This document shows positions 57,086 through 64,000 of a stretch of 64,000 bases of DNA, in pieces. The notes beneath the pieces are model-generated. The model was given only the letters and a program-made list of their open reading frames with translations, ran no database searches and was not told the origin of the DNA. The stretch is from Hesseltinella vesiculosa (Eukaryota > Mucoromycota > Mucoromycetes > Mucorales > Cunninghamellaceae), in NCBI GenBank assembly GCA_002104935.1, contig MCGT01000013.1:124001-188000 (forward strand), in the 5' to 3' direction. The position numbers and the translations under genes are program-made. Positions within the stretch are counted from its first letter, which is position 1. The number at the start of each line of letters is the position of its first letter.

Positions 57086-59590
57086 ATGCAAGAACAAACA
57101 CAAGATACCAAGTTTGTAGAAACATTGGAGATTGAAGACACTGGTGAAAAACATGAATATGGATATGAACATGAATCCATCCACGTGCAAGATGCCGAGG
57201 CTGGTCCTGAAGCGGTGGATCTACAAAAAGGCACAAAACGTAGTTTGCGCACGCGTCATATCACCATGATTGCCCTTGGTGGATCCATTGGGTAAACCAG
57301 CACTATTCGTCATAGACAAGTACACTGATATTTGTTCTACTAGCACTGGTATCTTTTTAAACATGGGAGCCAATATCGCAAATGTAAGTGACGTTCACTT
57401 TTTTTTTTTAATATAAACCCAACCTTTTTCATTTTCAGGCGGGACCGGCTGGTGCCTTTATTGCGTATGTCGTCAGTAAGTATCAGATCCAAAACGCCCC
57501 CTCCCCGACTTTTTTGTAACTCACATCATAAACCTTGAAATAGTTGGGTTCATGGTCTACTGTTTGATGACCTGTCTCTCAGAAATGGCAGCTTATATTC
57601 CCGTAAGTTTGGATCAACAGGACCGAGGGAAAAAAAAAAAATGTTCCAAAAATGGACAGTGGTGCCCCTGTGATGAGAAAAAAAATGTCTAGATCGGGCA
57701 AAACCCATCCTCACTCTCGCTTCCTCTTTGTTCCATTTTATATTTTATTTTGTTGTTTGTTTAGGTATCTGGAGCATTCAATCACTATGCCCATCGGTTT
57801 ATTGATCCGTCCCTTGGTTTCTCACTTGCTTGGAACTATTGGTAAAGAAAGAAAATGATAAAAAGGGGGCGGGAAAACGCAGAAAAACAACGTTCATGAC
57901 GATGTAACTCTAACTCTTTTTTTAAAATTGACAGGCTTGGCGTAAGTCCTTTTTTAGCTTGCAATGATAAAGAGTACAGAGACTGATAGATATGTTCGTT
58001 TTGGGGTTCATCTTTTTGGCTAGTGGGTAAGTTGATAGAAAACAAGGAAGGAGCAGAAGATATTCACTTTTTTTTCCTTGACGGAAGGGTGTAACAGTGG
58101 CGACAGAGTTGGCAGCTGCTGCAACCATCATTGACTTTTGGAAAACAGTGATGCCCGATGCGGCGTGGGGTGCCATGTAAGACTAAAACAATATACAGAT
58201 GATTCATCCTCCATACTCACTCTTTCATATAGTATCATGGTCATCTTTGTCACATTTAACTTGCTCAGTGTCAGGTAAAAAAAAAGGGAGGGGAAAGGCT
58301 GCCCCAGCACGTTTTTTTATTCATTTTTAAATGCCGCTTACGACAGGATCTATGGTGAATCCGAATATTATTTTGCTCTCATCAAAGTGCTGATGGTGGT
58401 GGTGTTTATCATCATTTGCATTGTGTTCACAACCGGCGGCATGGGAAGTCAAGGACCAATTGGTTTCAAGTATGCCGACTGCCACCGTTAAGATAAAACT
58501 CACTGTCGTCCTCTCCTGCGTAGATATTGGGTGACACCCGGCCCTTGGGTGGATGGTCCGGTGGGTACCGTCAGCGTGCTACTTTCAGCTGGCTTCTCTT
58601 TCCAAGGCGCCGAAATTGGTAGGGCTCGAGTCAAACAAAAAAGCAAAGGCTGACCCCCCCCTTTTTTTTTTTACTAGTGGGTATCACTGCTGGTGAGGCC
58701 GAAAATCCAGCCAAGGCTGTGCCCCGGGCCATCAATAGCACCTTCTGGCGTATTCTCTTGTTTTACGTGCTGACCATTTTATTCCTTGGCATGTGTCTGC
58801 CTTCCGACGACCCCGACTTGGCCTCGGATGGCTCGCCTACCACGTCTCCTTTCACCTTGGTATTCAAGGCTGCTGGCATCGGCGCTGGGGTCCATGTTGT
58901 CAATGCCATCGTCCTCATCAGTGTTCTCTCAGCCTGCAACTCATCTCTCTATGTCACTTCCCGTGTGATGCTTGGTCTGGCCCGAGACGGCCATGGTCCT
59001 CAATGGCTTGCCCTCACCAACCGCTACGGTGCTCCGTACGTAGCCGTCCTTCTTTCCAGCGTCATTGGCTTTGTGTGCTGCTTTGTTAGCATCTACAGTG
59101 CCAAGGTTGCGTTTGTCTGGTTCCTGAACATCACTGCTGTGTCTGGATTCTGCAGTTGGATGTTCATCGGCATCGTCCAATACCGCTTCCGCCAAGCCTT
59201 TGTCAAACAAGGTCGCGACCTCGATGACCTTCCTTACAAGAGCCCTTATTTCCCCTACCCCAGTCTTATTTGCAGCGTTCTCTGCTTCGCCATCATCATC
59301 GGCCAAGGTACGTCGTACAAAGCAAAACTTCCTTCCTACTCACGCTCTCGTTAGGATACACGGCCTTCACCCCGACTTTTGATGCTGGCAAGTTTGTTGC
59401 CAATTACATTGGTATTATTCCCTTCTTTGTCCTTTATATCATTCACAAGGCCGTTGTGCGAAAGCCTTTTGTGGCCGTCAAGGACATGGACTTCGAAACC
59501 GGCCGAGTCAAGCGTGCCGACATTGACAAATACCTCGCCGAAAAAGTAGACGAAACTTGGTACCAAAAGCTCGCCTACCTCTTTACCTGA
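57086..59590 (+). CDS. Amino-acid permease (APC superfamily, fungal YAT family)
   Basis: Plasma-membrane amino-acid/proton symporter, 547 aa. Exons: 57086-57291, 57344-57383, 57439-57475, 57544-57602, 57765-57841, 57935-57941, 58024-58026, 58088-58176, 58233-58274, 58347-58469, 58524-58618, 58678-59307 and 59355-59590. An acidic N-terminus leads to LRTRHITMIALGGSIGTGIF (TM1 signature) and SGAFNHYAHRF. Then comes LAWNYWLGWGVTVATEL. ITAGEAENPAKAVPRAI and the hydrophobic series to the C-terminal YQKLAYLFT complete the fold of about 12 membrane helices. Two microexons of 7 and 3 nt are needed to give the family spacing between NYW and the TEL motif. Substrate specificity cannot be read from the sequence. 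Confidence 0.9.
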
Positions 59591-59746
59591 TTCCTCTTTG
59601 GCATCCTTTTATGTATTTCTCTTCGTTTTCTTGCGCCTTGTAATAAAACGCTTTTTTTTTTTACTTTGTGTGTCAAAAAAAAAGAGCGTATCTTCAAAAG
59701 GGTATCAACAATGCCGCGCCTTTCTCTATTTTTTTTCTTTTGTCTT

Positions 59747-61338
59747 CTAAGCTGCCTGAGATCGTAAGAGAGGACCACGCACCATGGCCATCGCCACATT
59801 AGCGATCACCATCAGGAGAATCAAATGGAGCAGAGGTAAACGCATTGGGAATGTGGCTGCTGGGTTAGACGACATGCCCATCAAGGTCACCATGGACGCG
59901 CCCACAATGTTGCCTACCAAAAACAAATACCCCGTCGGCACAACTTCTTGAATCGGATAAAACAACTCGCCAGCATACTGGAAGATGGCAGGCGCAATGG
60001 CTACACATATGAGAGAGAGAGAAAAAAATAGAGGGTGGGTATGAATTCATTTCAAACTCTCTGTCCTTACCATAGGATGCAAGGCCAAACACGACACTGC
60101 TCGGAAGATCGAGGAAGGAAGGAAGATGTGAGCACCGAGGACGCGGACACTTTTTTTTTTCTGTTCCGAATCCTACCATGACAGTGCAACGCCTGTGAAA
60201 CAATGATATTCGATCGACAAATGCAAGCCCAGGAGACTCAATGACGTCAAGGTGGCCAAAAAGAGACATGCTGGGCGATAGCGCTTGGTTTGATCCAGAA
60301 AGCGGGCAACAAGGATGCTCCCTGGCAGGCCAGCCATCAACATCGCACACGACAGCTTGCCCACTTGATCTTCCGTCACCTCTTTGGCAAATGGCCCGAG
60401 TAAAAGCTGATCTATCAACGTAATGATCGAGCACTGCGCACCAAACATGACACCGTACGCCACCATCATCCACATAAAGTTACGGCTTTGGAAAAGCAGT
60501 CCATAATGGTATGGTTGACTGGGCGTCAAAGTCGTCGCATTGACCACGTGAAGTCTAAATCCCCCCCCAAAAAAAAAATAAGATTCAAAAAGTCGCATGA
60601 CTAACCATTCTCTCTTCTTTCACCTGGCAGGAGGCGATCGTCGGAAAGCAGCCCAAACGAGCAGCCACACAAGGACAGTCATCAGGGCTTGTCGATAGAG
60701 CAAATGTGGGATATCCTGGAGCATGGTGGTGGCGTGGATGGCCCAGGGGGACCAGAGGCAACCAATGGCGATACCAATATTGTTAGCATTGACAGCCAAA
60801 GCCGTGGCCAAATTGATTTCATTGTCGGGAAACCATACCACCGCAAGCTGAGGTGGCACCGCCAGCATGAATACTTGACCTGTTGAATGAATGAAAAATC
60901 AGACAGGAGAAAAAATCACCACAAACAAGACTTACCAAGAGCAGCTAGTGTTTGACCCATAACCAAAACGATATAGCCAGAGAGCGAAGGGACAGCGCCA
61001 AACCAGCGGACCACACCAGCAAGTGTGTTGAGGGTAGCTCCGAGCAAGATCCCTCTTCGCAAACCGCCGCGCGATTCAAACACAGGAAAGGCAAAATGCA
61101 CAGCCAATGGATAGAGCACCATGTACACAGAGGACAGCGCATGAATGCCATTGACTGTCCAGTCATTGACCTTGCCAAAATAGTACTCGGTAAATATGTA
61201 AAGGCACGGCGCAAACGTGACCCACATGAGTGCACTTGACAGCGAAAATAGACAAAATGCAAGCAGAACAAACCACCGCCACAAGGTTGGCTTACCATTC
61301 ACATTTCCCAACAGTGGATACGTCACATCATGGTTCAT
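59747..61338 (-). CDS. MFS transporter, SLC49 (FLVCR/DIRC2)-like
   Basis: Exons (descending): 61338-60936, 60879-60624, 60554-60177, 60096-60071 and 60000-59747 (438 aa, phases fit). About twelve hydrophobic segments, with WRWFVLLAFCLFSLSSALMW at TM1 and an ESRGGLRRGILLG loop after TM2 (MFS RxGxRR-type motif A). LAVVWFPDNEINLATALAVN matches the FLVCR signature (AAxWFPxxERxxAT). FLVCR proteins move heme, choline or related compounds. The cargo here is unknown. The fourth exon is 26 nt. It is convergent with the amino-acid permease. Confidence 0.85.
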
Positions 61339-61527
61339 GACAAGCAAATCGGTGTAAAATGGTAAGGCAAAAAGGCGGGGGAAAAAATAGAAAATCAAAA
61401 AGCTGAAACCCAAATCCTCGCTCGTTCCTTCTTTTTCTTCACTGTCTCCTGAAACTGTTTTGACGATTGCGACATACCCCCTTACCTCCTCTCACATTCT
61501 AAAACAAAAAAAAACGAGCCTATCAAC

Positions 61528-61789
61528 ATGGTCGTGTAAGTCACCCGGACGCATACAAGCCAAAAAAAAAAAGTTTGATGGGGAGCTTGAGATGATGTCG
61601 TGTTGATCGACGACTCACTGCCATTTCTTCATCGGATGCGACCATTTTTTTTTATCATTGCACAGTAATGGATGGTTCTGGTATGGTGTTGCATTGATTG
61701 CCGCTGCCTATCTCTTTTTCGATGTCAAAGCCAAACAAGTGGACAATGACAAAAAAGCCAAGTACGAGCAATTGAAGAAAAGCTCTTGA
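61528..61789 (+). CDS. Small single-pass membrane protein (43 aa), 8-nt first exon
   Basis: Exons 61528-61535 (ATGGTCGT) and 61666-61789 join as MVVNGWFWYGVALIAAAYLF, then FDVKAKQ and a Lys-rich tail ending KKSS. The intron has GTAAGTC and CACAG borders. The second exon has no usable in-frame ATG, so the 8-nt first exon is required. One transmembrane helix followed by a charged tail suggests a mitochondrial or ER micropeptide. I recognise no named family. Confidence 0.6.
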
Positions 61790-61926
61790 TTGGCTGTTGG
61801 CTGTCGGACATTGCATTCTGCCAACCAACAAAAATTAAAAAAGCAAAATTTTTTTCATTCTCTCTTTCTCCTTGTTTTTCTTTATCTCATTTTTTTCATC
61901 CTTTTTTTTGCCACCTTTTTGTAAAC

Positions 61927-64000
<2,074 letters not shown>

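Overview
The window looks like nuclear DNA of a filamentous fungus, most likely an early-diverging one of the Mucoromycota (probably Mucorales). The reasons are dense genes split by many T-rich introns of about 45-100 nt, fungal markers (eIF4G, PMP3, an Mnn9/Anp1-type mannosyltransferase, siroheme synthase, SWI1, HAP5), a carotenoid-oxygenase homologue and a Fanzor-type nuclease remnant. The genus is inference. There are no tRNA or rRNA genes or CRISPR arrays that I can see.

Layout. 1-2.8 kb is repeat-derived: the 3' end of a Fanzor/TnpB-like gene, a near-perfect 1-kb palindrome and a 0.7-kb element with long terminal inverted repeats. 3.2-20.2 kb carries five plus-strand genes: eIF4G, an acyl-CoA/lysophospholipid acyltransferase, siroheme synthase/uroporphyrinogen methyltransferase, a UBP2-type deubiquitinase and a SWI1-type SWI/SNF subunit. 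20.2-24.5 kb is a second repeat island: two 0.41-kb inverted arms around a truncated Ty3/gypsy element, tandem repeats, a broken F-box gene and a 39-nt poly(A). 24.5-31.9 kb (minus) holds a small unknown gene, a Sec7-PH Arf-GEF and NPL4, the latter divergent from an F-box/LRR gene. 33.9-39.5 kb has HAP5 and a head-to-head CCT4/CCT5 chaperonin pair. 39.7-42.7 kb is a tandem array of four GNAT acetyltransferases. 42.8-50.6 kb has an Mnn9-like mannosyltransferase, a cyclin, PMP3, a carotenoid-oxygenase-family protein and GPATCH11. 52.1-56.3 kb has an RPD3-class deacetylase and two tandem dual-specificity phosphatases, one of them YVH1. 57-64 kb has an amino-acid permease, an SLC49/FLVCR-type transporter, a tiny membrane protein and the 5' part of DBP2 with an N-terminal RS region.

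Most genes are housekeeping and not functionally linked by position. The exceptions are the CCT4/CCT5 pair (two subunits of one chaperonin sharing about 200 bp of promoter) and the tandem GNAT and phosphatase families.

The most unusual signal is exon structure. Conserved protein motifs are restored only if exons of 3 nt (acyltransferase; amino-acid permease) and 7 nt (permease) are spliced in, each with good AG and GTAAG borders. NPL4 has a coding exon consisting of the ATG alone, HAP5 a 15-nt exon, and a 43-residue protein an 8-nt first exon. Three introns use GC donors. All gene models were joined by hand from splice signals and reading phase, without RNA or homology searches.
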